Source: Bacteroidota bacterium (GTDB lineage Bacteria > Bacteroidota > Bacteroidia > Bacteroidales > B18-G4). From it: DNA of 12,518 nt. This document shows positions 6,667 to 12,518 of the stretch, piece after piece. Positions within the stretch are counted from its first letter, which is position 1, and every line of letters starts with the position of its first letter. The stretch lies in NCBI GenBank assembly GCA_003648575.1, contig QMPN01000064.1:1-12518 (forward strand), written 5' to 3'. The translations under genes and the position numbers were made by a program. A model generated the notes under the pieces. That model searched no databases. It worked only from the letters and a program-made list of their open reading frames with translations, and was not told the DNA's origin.

Positions 6667-7695
6667 ATGGAAGATAAAAGCAAAATCCTGGTGATCTATA
6701 CAGGCGGAACTATAGGCATGATGATGGACAAGGACAGCGGCACTTTGCGGCCCCTGGACTTTGAACATATGTCGCAACTCATCCCTGAGCTGGACAATTG
6801 TAATTATGAGCTCGATTATATCTCTTTCGACCCAACGGTAGATTCCTCCAATATGGATCCTGAGCGCTGGATCCACCTGGCGAACATTATAGAAGAGCAT
6901 TACGAGGCTTTCGATGGCTTTGTGATCCTGCATGGCTCCGATACCATGTCATATTCGGCCTCGGCACTCAGCTTTATGCTGGAAAACCTGAACAAGCCAG
7001 TCATCTTTACGGGTTCGCAGCTTCCGCTGGGCGTGAATCGCACCGATGGGAAAGAAAATTTCATCACTTCTGTGGAGATCGCTTCTCATCATGAGGATGA
7101 CACCCCGCTAGTTCCGGAGGTGTGCATATATTTCGAGAACGAGCTATATCGTGCCAACAGGACTTTCAAGTATAATGCCGAGAATTTTGATGCCTTCCGC
7201 TCGGTAAATTATCCGGTGCTGGCCGATGTTGGTGTTTACATTAAGTATAATAAGAATGCCATCCGGCGCCCGAACTTCAAGAAGCTGAAAGTTCATAAGC
7301 AGTTGGATACTTCCGTAGCGGTGCTGAAACTCTTTCCTGGGATCACTGACGAGGTGGTCCGGGGGACCCTTGGCATTAAGGGCCTGAAAGCTGTTGTGCT
7401 GGAAACCTACGGTACCGGGAATACCCATACTAATGATTCCTTTATTTCAATACTAAAGGAAGCTATTGATCAGGGCTTGTTTATTTTGAACGTAACCCAA
7501 TGCAAAGGAGGGGCCGTGGAACATGGAAAATACCAGGCAAGTGTCCCCCTCTCGGAGGCTGGCGTGGTAAGTGGCCTCGACATGACCCTCGAATCTGCAA
7601 TCACTAAACTGATGTTCCTCCTGGGCAAGGGCTACACGGGCAGCAAGCTTGAGCGTGCTATGCAGACATCCCTGAGAGGAGAATTGAGCGCATGA
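6667..7695 (+). CDS. ansA: Type I (cytoplasmic) L-asparaginase
   Basis: 342 residues without a signal peptide, matching the length of E. coli AnsA. It hydrolyses asparagine to aspartate and ammonia. The first catalytic motif is YTGGTIG at 11-17, with Thr15 as the nucleophile. The second is HGSDTM at 89-94, where Ser91 replaces the Thr usual in HGTDTM; Asp92 is kept. TGSQLPLGVNRTDG at 115-128 and ETYGTGN at 246-252 are further family motifs. The start ATG is 2 nt after the tatD stop, so the two genes are almost surely one transcript and translation may be coupled. No Shine-Dalgarno is visible. The Ser for Thr change is conservative and keeps a hydroxyl, so activity is expected. Type II periplasmic asparaginase is less likely because no export signal is present. 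Confidence 0.93.
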   Translation: MEDKSKILVIYTGGTIGMMMDKDSGTLRPLDFEHMSQLIPELDNCNYELDYISFDPTVDSSNMDPERWIHLANIIEEHYEAFDGFVILHGSDTMSYSASALSFMLENLNKPVIFTGSQLPLGVNRTDGKENFITSVEIASHHEDDTPLVPEVCIYFENELYRANRTFKYNAENFDAFRSVNYPVLADVGVYIKYNKNAIRRPNFKKLKVHKQLDTSVAVLKLFPGITDEVVRGTLGIKGLKAVVLETYGTGNTHTNDSFISILKEAIDQGLFILNVTQCKGGAVEHGKYQASVPLSEAGVVSGLDMTLESAITKLMFLLGKGYTGSKLERAMQTSLRGELSA

Positions 7696-7825
7696 CAGCC
7701 TGACCCAACGGAAGTTATGAATAATTGCAAGTTCAGCACGGTTTTTGTGATATTTAGCTAAACCGACAGCATGAGTCTTAATAATAATTTATAAATGGAT
7801 TTTTTAAAATCAGTGAATTTTTTAT

Positions 7826-7833
7826 TACTTTAG
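7826..7833 (+). promoter_or_regulatory. Weak candidate -7 box for tRNA-Ser
   Basis: TACTTTAG differs from TAnnTTTG at one base and lies 41 nt before the tRNA, with a T-rich run about 20 nt further upstream. The rest of the AT-rich spacer 7696-7874 shows no gene and no convincing terminator for the asparaginase transcript. Confidence 0.25.
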
Positions 7834-7874
7834 CTGCCTGATTATTGGATTCGACTTTGGCTTAGAATGATCCA

Positions 7875-7962
7875 GGAGAGGTGGCCGAGTGGTCGAAGGC
7901 GCACGCCTGGAAAGCGTGTATGCGTCGAAAGCGCATCATGGGTTCGAATCCCATTCTCTCCG
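7875..7962 (+). tRNA. tRNA-Ser (anticodon GGA)
   Basis: An 88-nt class II tRNA. The acceptor stem is GGAGAGG at 7875-7881 paired with TCTCTCC at 7955-7961, and the discriminator base is G7962. The D arm includes GCCGAGTGG. The anticodon stem CACGC/GCGTG (7902-7906 and 7914-7918) encloses loop CTGGAAA with anticodon GGA at 7909-7911, which reads UCC and UCU. A long variable arm, with stem ATGCG/CGCAT, is the hallmark of tRNA-Ser. The T arm is ATGGG-TTCGAAT-CCCAT. The 3' CCA is not encoded, so it would be added after transcription. No integrase gene or duplicated tRNA end is present, so there is no sign of use as an attachment site. Confidence 0.97.
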
Positions 7963-8040
7963 CTCATTGTATGCATGAACACTAAATTAATTAGATAAAA
8001 TTATAATTTTTTAAAACGTAGAATTTAACAATTATTGGCT

Positions 8041-8853
8041 ATGAAAAATTTAATTGCTTTTCTGACCATCGCAGGAATGCTGGTACTAACAGTTTCAACC
8101 ACATTTGCGCAGGAAGATACAGTTCCTGAAGCACAGACTGACACCACCGCTGTTGACACAATGGCTGTTGTCGAGCAAGCGGTTGTAACACCCATGCAAA
8201 CTTTCGAAGATGAACCTGTAGAGGTAAAAGGATTCCACCAGGTACTGAAAGAAAAATTCATCGAAGGTGATGCTATGTTTATGAGCTTTGTGCTCCTTGC
8301 CCTGATCTTCGGGCTTGCCATTTGTATTGAAAGGATCATTTACCTGAACCTCTCGACCACAAACACCAAGAAACTCCTGAATAAGGTAGAGAATGCCGTT
8401 GAAACCGGCGGTGTTGAGGCAGCTAAGGACGTATGTAAGAATACACGCGGACCTGTTGCCAGCATCTTTTACCAGGGGCTAACCCGTTACGACGACGGTA
8501 TTGCTGAAGTTGAGAAATCAATCGTTTCTTATGGTAGCGTACTTATGGGCAGGCTGGAAAGCGGCCTCTCATGGATCTCCCTCTTTATCGCCATTGCTCC
8601 TATGCTTGGGTTTATGGGTACTGTAATTGGTATGATCTCCGCATTTGATAATATCGAAGCCATGGGTGATATCTCTCCTGCTGTTGTTGCGAGCGGTATT
8701 AAGATGGCGCTGTTGACAACTGTATTCGGGCTGATCGTTGCGATCATCCTGCAGATCTTTTACAACTACATCGTATCTAAGGTCGACAGTCTTGTTAATG
8801 CTATGGAAGACAGCACCATTTCCTTTATCGATATCCTTGCAAAGAACAAATAA
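8041..8853 (+). CDS. exbB: ExbB/TolQ/MotA family proton channel with signal peptide
   Basis: 270 residues. Residues 1-23 look like a cleavable signal peptide (TTFA before Gln24), followed by a Thr/Glu/Asp/Val-rich periplasmic stretch at 24-65. Three membrane segments follow at about 78-100, 175-198 and 222-245. LGFMGTVIGMI at 189-199 is the conserved channel motif in the second helix of ExbB/TolQ. With ExbD it forms the inner-membrane proton motor that energises outer-membrane transport or envelope processes. The long cytoplasmic loop (about 101-174) is typical. I chose ATG 8041; an upstream in-frame TTG at 8035 adds only two residues. It leads an operon with genes 15, 7 and 1 nt apart. The leader 7963-8040 is very AT-rich, so a promoter is likely there but no perfect -7 box is present. 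Confidence 0.93.
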   Translation: MKNLIAFLTIAGMLVLTVSTTFAQEDTVPEAQTDTTAVDTMAVVEQAVVTPMQTFEDEPVEVKGFHQVLKEKFIEGDAMFMSFVLLALIFGLAICIERIIYLNLSTTNTKKLLNKVENAVETGGVEAAKDVCKNTRGPVASIFYQGLTRYDDGIAEVEKSIVSYGSVLMGRLESGLSWISLFIAIAPMLGFMGTVIGMISAFDNIEAMGDISPAVVASGIKMALLTTVFGLIVAIILQIFYNYIVSKVDSLVNAMEDSTISFIDILAKNK

Positions 8854-8868
8854 TAAAACTTCATTGTC

Positions 8869-9285
8869 ATGACAGTTCTAGCATCAAAAATATTACGCAT
8901 TTTCCTGGCGGTACTTCTGGCCATATCAGCATTGCTGGCGCTATTGTTCTTTTTGAACGTGGTGTCTGACGATCTGCTGATATACTGGGGATACTTCCTG
9001 GTGATCCTCACGGCAGTGATCACCATCCTTTTCCCCATTGCCCATATGATCATGAATCCAAAAAATTCGATCAAGATCTTTATTGGGATTGGTGTAATGG
9101 TTGTGATTGCGATCATTGCCTATTCGCTGGCCACAGTCGGCTTGTCCGACCTTCAGCTTGAAAAGCTGGGTGTGTCAGCAGGAACAGCAAAATATGTCGG
9201 CACAGGCCTGATCTTTACGTATATACTTGCTACTCTTGCGGTATTATCGATCGTCTACGCCAGTATTTCAAAACTATTTAAATAA
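8869..9285 (+). CDS. Small 4-TM membrane protein between exbB and exbD, unknown function
   Basis: 138 residues with four predicted membrane helices at about 10-30, 36-60, 68-90 and 110-133, and short connecting loops. The loop at 61-68 is NPKNSIK-like and the loop at 91-109 holds the only sizeable polar stretch. There is no signal peptide and no catalytic motif. I do not recognise a characterised family. It starts 15 nt after exbB and ends 7 nt before the first exbD, so it belongs to the motor operon. Conserved placement of such a gene in related loci would suggest an accessory or assembly subunit of the ExbB-ExbD complex; that is inference from context only. Confidence 0.85.
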   Translation: MTVLASKILRIFLAVLLAISALLALLFFLNVVSDDLLIYWGYFLVILTAVITILFPIAHMIMNPKNSIKIFIGIGVMVVIAIIAYSLATVGLSDLQLEKLGVSAGTAKYVGTGLIFTYILATLAVLSIVYASISKLFK

Positions 9286-9292
9286 GCACATT

Positions 9293-9865
9293 ATGGCATC
9301 CAGAGAAACACCTGAAGTAAATGCCGGATCAATGGCGGACATTGCGTTCCTGTTGCTGATCTTCTTCCTGGTGACTACCACCATGGACATTGATACAGGT
9401 ATTACGAGGAAGCTGCCCCCACCCGTTGAAGACGACACTGAGATGGATATCAGAGACAGGAATATTTTTAAGGTCCTGGTAAGTAGTTCTGATCAACTTA
9501 TGGTTGAAGGAGATCGTACCGATATCAGTACTCTCAGAATGGACGTGAAAGAGTTCATGACCAATCCCGGTAATCGTGAAGACCTTCCTGAAAAGGAGTT
9601 AAGGTTCATCGAGAACCTGGGAGATATTGAAGTGTCGAAAGGGGTGGTATCATTGAAGAACGACAGGGGTACATCCTACGAAATGTATATCAAGGTCCAG
9701 AATGAACTAACAGCTGCTTTTGGGGAGCTCCGAGATGAGGTCTCCATACGTTTTTACGGTGTAAAGTTCACTAACCTGATTAACGATGACTATCGAAAAG
9801 CAGTGCGAAAGGCTGTCCCGATGGCCATCTCTGAAGCTGAACCTGAAAATATAGGAGGAAACTAA
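9293..9865 (+). CDS. exbD: ExbD/TolR family proton-motor subunit (long form)
   Basis: 190 residues. A short cytoplasmic N-terminus leads to one membrane helix, with SMADIAFLLLIFFLV at residues 13-27. Asp16 matches the essential proton-carrying aspartate of ExbD and TolR. The rest is periplasmic. It is longer than the usual ExbD of about 140 residues: residues roughly 85-135 form a charged insertion in the periplasmic domain. The start ATG 9293 lies 7 nt after the preceding stop; an in-frame upstream extension to 9227 would overlap the 4-TM gene and add 22 residues unlike the family. It pairs with ExbB as the stator and motor subunit. The last codons (IGGN) contain the AGGAGG that serves the next gene. 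Confidence 0.92.
   Translation: MASRETPEVNAGSMADIAFLLLIFFLVTTTMDIDTGITRKLPPPVEDDTEMDIRDRNIFKVLVSSSDQLMVEGDRTDISTLRMDVKEFMTNPGNREDLPEKELRFIENLGDIEVSKGVVSLKNDRGTSYEMYIKVQNELTAAFGELRDEVSIRFYGVKFTNLINDDYRKAVRKAVPMAISEAEPENIGGN
9853..9858 (+). promoter_or_regulatory. Shine-Dalgarno sequence for the second exbD
   Basis: AGGAGG lies 8 nt before ATG 9867, inside the 3' end of the first exbD. It is the only strong Shine-Dalgarno I found before any gene here, and such sites are rare in Bacteroidota. It suggests a higher translation rate for the second ExbD, which is consistent with a need for unequal ExbD stoichiometry. Confidence 0.6.
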
Positions 9866-9866
9866 T

Positions 9867-10334
9867 ATGGCACGCTTTAAAAAGAAAAAACCAGACGGCG
9901 CGCAAAAGATCAATACCTCGGCTCTGCCGGATATTATCTTTATGTTGCTTTTCTTCTTCATGGTTACCACTACTATGCGTGAGGTTACTCTCATCGTAAA
10001 GGTTCAGGCACCTGAGGCTACTGAAGTACAGAAACTGGAAAGGAAATCCCTTGTAAGCTATATTTATGTAGGGGTCCCGGTAAAAACACAGTTTGGTACT
10101 GAATCCAGGATACAGCTGAACGACGCCTTTGCCAACCCGAGTGATATCCCTGAATTCATCGCTACCGAAAGGGAGCAAAGAGATGAGTCGGAGCGTAAAT
10201 TCCTGACCACCTCTATCAAAGCGGATAAAAAGACCCGCATGGGTGTGATCACCGATATCAAGCAGGAACTAAGAAAGGTTGGTGCATTTAAGATCAACTA
10301 TTCCTCAAGGAAAGTTGCGAATTTTAGCAATTAA
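9867..10334 (+). CDS. exbD: ExbD/TolR family proton-motor subunit (second copy)
   Basis: 155 residues. The cytoplasmic tip is strongly basic (KKKK at 5-8). One membrane helix follows, with SALPDIIFMLLFFFMV at 18-33, where Asp22 is the conserved proton-pathway residue. A periplasmic domain makes up the rest. The ends after the helix, VTTTM, are shared with the first ExbD, although the periplasmic parts differ strongly, so they are probably not recent duplicates. The two proteins could form a mixed ExbD dimer inside the ExbB pentamer or act in separate complexes; neither can be decided from sequence. It begins 1 nt after the previous stop and ends the operon; a terminator follows. No tonB gene follows, unlike in many related operons. 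Confidence 0.92.
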   Translation: MARFKKKKPDGAQKINTSALPDIIFMLLFFFMVTTTMREVTLIVKVQAPEATEVQKLERKSLVSYIYVGVPVKTQFGTESRIQLNDAFANPSDIPEFIATEREQRDESERKFLTTSIKADKKTRMGVITDIKQELRKVGAFKINYSSRKVANFSN

Positions 10335-10350
10335 AGTTTCATACGAATAT

Positions 10351-11298
10351 TCAGGGGGAAGCATCGATGGTGCTTCCCTTTTTTTTGCGCTCATACAAGC
10401 GGATCATGAGCATCATGACCACAACCATGATCAGGCTGAAGATGATAATCCCTGTTTGATCAACCTCACCGATAGACTCGATATCCTTGTCAATTCCCCG
10501 CCTGGAGAAATACCATGCTCCTGCTACTGCTATCCCATTGTTCACGAAGTGTACCAGTACGGGAACCCAGATGGAGCGGGTCCAGATAAAAAGGTAACCT
10601 AAAACAATCCCGAGAATAAACCTGGGCAAAAAGCCATAAAACTGAAGATGCAGGGCACTGAACAAGAAGGCAGAAATCAGCACTGCGAAATGGGGGTTCT
10701 TCGTCCATTCCCTGAATAAGCGAAGCAAGGCTCCGCGGAAAAGGAGCTCTTCGCCAATAGCAGGAAGCACAGCGATCATGAAGAGGTTCAGTATAAGTCC
10801 GCCCACGGAAGAAGTTTGCAAGAACATATCCGTTAGCTCCTTCGCCTGATCTTCGCTGCGACGCATCCAGTTTTCAAGCCCTGATAGCCATTCGGGCAAG
10901 GCCATCATTTCGTTGATGTCGACAACCCAGTGAATAAAAGGCAAAATGGCTATGATCACCGCCATGCCGGTGATTGTACTCACAAATCCGGGCTTTACTT
11001 TCATTGAGAGATATCGGCTGATGGATTTATCGGCCAGGGCTGCAAACAATATCGATGGGATGATAAAGATGCCAATGGTATTAATGATCTGCAGGTACTG
11101 CAGCATGGGCAGGTAAGCAGGGTCGGTAAGGTTCATGCCCTCCTTCATATAATCGAGCATGCCTGTGCCGAAGAAGGCAAATCCCAATGCAATTCCGAAG
11201 ATCATGCTAAAGAGGATGCTCAGAAAAATGATCAGTAATAAGACCAGGATCTTGAGTGGTGGGGATGAGTTTGAAAGTATATTGCTTCTCCTCAGCAT
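10351..11298 (-). CDS. CPBP family intramembrane metalloprotease
   Basis: 315 residues with about eight hydrophobic segments, so an integral inner-membrane protein. It carries the three CPBP (Abi/CAAX-type) motifs: EELLFRG at 183-189 (Glu183, Glu184, Arg188), FLFSALH at 211-217 (His217) and HFVNN at 250-254 (His250, Asn253). These residues form the active site of Rce1-like proteases. Bacterial members are often of unknown substrate; some give bacteriocin immunity or take part in protein sorting. The start ATG 11298 fits the first helix. The last ten codons are formed by the plus-strand terminator hairpin (10356-10386), giving a tail of KKGSTIDASP. It is convergent with the exb operon (16-nt gap) and divergent from dusB (45-nt gap). 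Confidence 0.92.
   Translation of the reverse strand: MLRRSNILSNSSPPLKILVLLLIIFLSILFSMIFGIALGFAFFGTGMLDYMKEGMNLTDPAYLPMLQYLQIINTIGIFIIPSILFAALADKSISRYLSMKVKPGFVSTITGMAVIIAILPFIHWVVDINEMMALPEWLSGLENWMRRSEDQAKELTDMFLQTSSVGGLILNLFMIAVLPAIGEELLFRGALLRLFREWTKNPHFAVLISAFLFSALHLQFYGFLPRFILGIVLGYLFIWTRSIWVPVLVHFVNNGIAVAGAWYFSRRGIDKDIESIGEVDQTGIIIFSLIMVVVMMLMIRLYERKKKGSTIDASP
10356..10386 (+). terminator. Rho-independent terminator of the exb operon
   Basis: GGGAAGCA (10356-10363) and TGCTTCCC (10371-10378) form an 8-bp stem with a 7-nt loop, followed directly by eight T (10379-10386). It lies 21 nt after the exbD stop on the plus strand. It sits inside the last codons of the convergent CPBP protease gene, and on the minus strand no T run follows it, so it acts in one direction. 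Confidence 0.85.
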
Positions 11299-11319
11299 GG
11301 CAATCTTCTATATAAGGCG

Positions 11320-11327
11320 TAAATGTA
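11320..11327 (-). promoter_or_regulatory. Possible -7 box for the CPBP gene
   Basis: On the minus strand, 11327-11320 reads TACATTTA, one mismatch from TAnnTTTG, 21 nt before the CPBP start. It lies just beside the plus-strand dusB box, so the two divergent promoters would overlap in a 45-bp gap. Confidence 0.25.
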
Positions 11328-11328
11328 G

Positions 11329-11336
11329 TAATTTTG
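11329..11336 (+). promoter_or_regulatory. Candidate -7 box immediately before dusB
   Basis: TAATTTTG matches TAnnTTTG exactly and ends 7 nt before ATG 11344, so the transcript would start at or very near the start codon. No -33 element is clear. It is one of four perfect boxes upstream of genes in this window, which argues against chance. Confidence 0.45.
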
Positions 11337-11343
11337 CCTGTGT

Positions 11344-12333
11344 ATGAAAATAGGAAACATACAGTTTAAAGATTACCCGTTGATGCTGGCTCCATTGGAG
11401 GATATCACAGACCTGCCGTTCCGCTTGATATGCAAGCAGCAGGGGGCAGACCTGATGTATACCGAGTTTATTTCATCAGAAGGGCTGATCAGGGACGCCC
11501 AAAAGAGTGTGATTAAGCTTGAGCTGGTGGATGAGGAACGTCCTATGGGCATACAGATCTTTGGACATGATATCAACAGCATGATCAGAGCCACTGAGAT
11601 TGCTGCACAGGCCAAACCCGACCTCATCGACATTAATTTTGGTTGCCCTGTGCGAAAGGTGACGGGCAAAGGAGCCGGCGCCGCCATGCTGCGAGATGTT
11701 CCCAAGATGATAGAGATTACCAGGGCAGTTGTGAATGCCACCACCCTGCCGGTGACAGTAAAAACCAGGCTGGGATGGGACGAGCAAAGCAAGATCATTG
11801 TTGATGTGGCAGAACAGCTGCAGGATACGGGCATCACAGCCCTCACCATCCACGGCAGGACGAGGGCACAATTATACCGGGGCACAGCCGACTGGACCCT
11901 TATAGGAGAAGTGAAGAATAACCCCAGGATGAACATTCCCATCATCGGGAATGGCGACATCACCGGGCCCGAAGTGGCACTGGAGATGAAAAACAGGTAT
12001 GGTGTTGACGGCCTCATGATCGGGCGGGCGGCTGTGGGTTATCCCTGGATCTTCAGTGAGATCAGGCAATACTTTAAAGATGGAAGCCTGCCATCGATGC
12101 CGGATGTTACCCAAAGGGTTGAAGTATGCAAGCAGCATCTGCTGCATTCAGTCGAATACAAGGGCGACCGCCGTGGCATGTTTGAGATGCGGAAGCATTA
12201 CAGCAATTATTTCAAAGGCTTTAAGAACTTCAAGCCGTTTAAAGTGAAGTTAATGGGGACTGAGGAAGTGGAAGGGGTGTTGGAGGTACTGGAGGAAATC
12301 AGTAATTATTATCAACGCACCTCACCCCCTTAG
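11344..12333 (+). CDS. dusB: tRNA-dihydrouridine synthase DusB
   Basis: 329 residues, the usual Dus length. It reduces uridine to dihydrouridine in tRNA D-loops using FMN and NADPH. Visible motifs include MLAPLEDITD at 14-23 (FMN-binding start of the TIM barrel), INFGCPV at 97-103 with the catalytic Cys101, KTRLGW at 140-145, HGRTR at 170-174, GNGDI at 202-206 and IGRAA at 226-230. The C-terminal helical tRNA-binding domain occupies about 250-320. The DusB class is the best fit, as most Bacteroidota carry a single Dus of this type. The last five codons and the stop (12319-12333, residues TSPP after Arg325) come from the palindromic repeat that starts at 12318, so the original C-terminus has been replaced or extended slightly. 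The fold should not be affected. Confidence 0.93.
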   Translation: MKIGNIQFKDYPLMLAPLEDITDLPFRLICKQQGADLMYTEFISSEGLIRDAQKSVIKLELVDEERPMGIQIFGHDINSMIRATEIAAQAKPDLIDINFGCPVRKVTGKGAGAAMLRDVPKMIEITRAVVNATTLPVTVKTRLGWDEQSKIIVDVAEQLQDTGITALTIHGRTRAQLYRGTADWTLIGEVKNNPRMNIPIIGNGDITGPEVALEMKNRYGVDGLMIGRAAVGYPWIFSEIRQYFKDGSLPSMPDVTQRVEVCKQHLLHSVEYKGDRRGMFEMRKHYSNYFKGFKNFKPFKVKLMGTEEVEGVLEVLEEISNYYQRTSPP

Positions 12334-12388
12334 CCCCCTTCCCCCTTTTTCCCCTCTCCTCAAGGAGAGGGAGCCAGGGGGTGAGGTG
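12318..12388. repeat. Palindromic intergenic repeat, complete copy B (71 bp)
   Basis: The ends CACCTCACCCCCT (12318-12330) and AGGGGGTGAGGTG (12376-12388) are perfect 13-bp inverted repeats. The centre holds CCTCTCC/GGAGAGG (12353-12359 and 12364-12370) around a TCAA loop. It shares terminal arms and the pyrimidine-rich left half with copy A. It begins inside the dusB coding sequence, provides its stop codon, and ends 2 nt before the stop of the convergent HAD gene, filling the gap completely. No T run follows the stem, so a classical terminator role is not shown. Confidence 0.85.
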
Positions 12389-12390
12389 GA

Positions 12391-12518
12391 TTATCTTATC
12401 AAGATCAAATCATCATCAAAAAGATCCATGATCTCCTTCCCGGAAGGGAGATGCACCGGCGTGATGCCATGCAAGGCAGCGGCATCGACATTATCCTTGA
12501 GGTCGTCGACAAAAGCTA
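12391..12518 (-). CDS. HAD-superfamily hydrolase, C-terminal end only
   Basis: A frame open to the right edge ends with TAA at 12393-12391 and gives 41 whole residues. It starts AFVDDLKDNVDAAALHGI, where the FVDD is the fourth motif of haloacid dehalogenase-type hydrolases (metal-binding aspartates) and the NVDAAALHGITPVHL stretch is the usual following helix and strand of subfamily IA phosphatases. The acidic tail ends in LILIR. The catalytic DxD motif lies outside the window, so substrate and subclass cannot be told. Its 3' end is separated from dusB only by the palindromic repeat. Confidence 0.78.
   Translation of the reverse strand, partial: AFVDDLKDNVDAAALHGITPVHLPSGKEIMDLFDDDLILIR

Noticed and set aside
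7942..7962. tRNA-Ser 3' end as a phage or island attachment site
   Set aside because: No second copy of the tRNA end, no integrase and no change in gene character downstream within the window.
9227..9292. Upstream-extended start for the first exbD
   Set aside because: It would overlap the 4-TM gene by 59 nt and add 22 residues before a normal ExbD N-terminus; ATG 9293 fits the family and operon spacing.
11373..12017. Minus-strand frame of 214 residues inside dusB
   Set aside because: Ser/Pro/Met-rich low-quality product fully antisense to a confident dusB; a shadow frame.
12318..12388. Palindromic repeat copy B as a two-way terminator for dusB and the HAD gene
   Set aside because: The position fits but neither side of the stem has a T run, and copy A of the same element lies between divergent promoters, where a terminator is not needed.

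Overview
This 12.5 kb window looks like the chromosome of a member of the Bacteroidota, probably Bacteroidales or Marinilabiliales-like. Four lines of evidence support this. Several genes have perfect TAnnTTTG -7 boxes just upstream. Shine-Dalgarno sequences are almost absent. There is a signal-peptide-bearing ExbB followed by a small membrane protein and two ExbD genes. There is also a large secreted TolB-propeller protein with an outer-membrane barrel. Base composition and codon use look even throughout, and no transposase, integrase, phage gene or CRISPR array is visible. It is mostly conserved core-type sequence, with one real structural oddity: a family of intergenic palindromic repeats.

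Layout. Left (1-3929, minus strand): a lipoprotein cut by the window edge (1-523), preceded by a 1092-residue cell-envelope protein (651-3929). Middle (4104-7695): a glyoxalase II-like metallo-hydrolase on the plus strand overlaps by 11 bp, tail to tail, with a GT9 family (heptosyltransferase-like) gene on the minus strand. A 94-bp palindromic repeat and two promoters separate that gene from a divergent two-gene operon, a TatD-family nuclease and a type I L-asparaginase. Right (7875-12518): tRNA-Ser(GGA); an inner-membrane proton-motor operon exbB / 4-TM protein / exbD / exbD closed by a hairpin terminator; a CPBP intramembrane protease on the minus strand; a divergent dusB; a 71-bp palindromic repeat; and the 3' end of a HAD-family hydrolase.

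How the genes work together. The ExbB/ExbD motor would supply energy to envelope processes, but no tonB or pal gene lies beside it here. The 1092-residue protein probably sits in the outer membrane with a large periplasmic part. The GT9 protein fits lipopolysaccharide or other glycan assembly. TatD, asparaginase, DusB and tRNA-Ser are housekeeping functions.

The most noteworthy observations are: (1) the large envelope protein appears to join a metallopeptidase-like domain that has lost its zinc ligands to a TolB-type propeller and an Omp85-like barrel; (2) a dispersed palindromic repeat with CACCTCACCCCC ends occurs in two full copies and one 12-nt remnant, and one copy supplies the last codons and the stop of dusB; (3) the motor operon has two ExbDs and an uncharacterised 4-TM protein but no TonB; (4) -7 boxes lie so close to the tatD and dusB start codons that the mRNAs may be nearly leaderless. 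I saw no clear evidence of a wholly new system.
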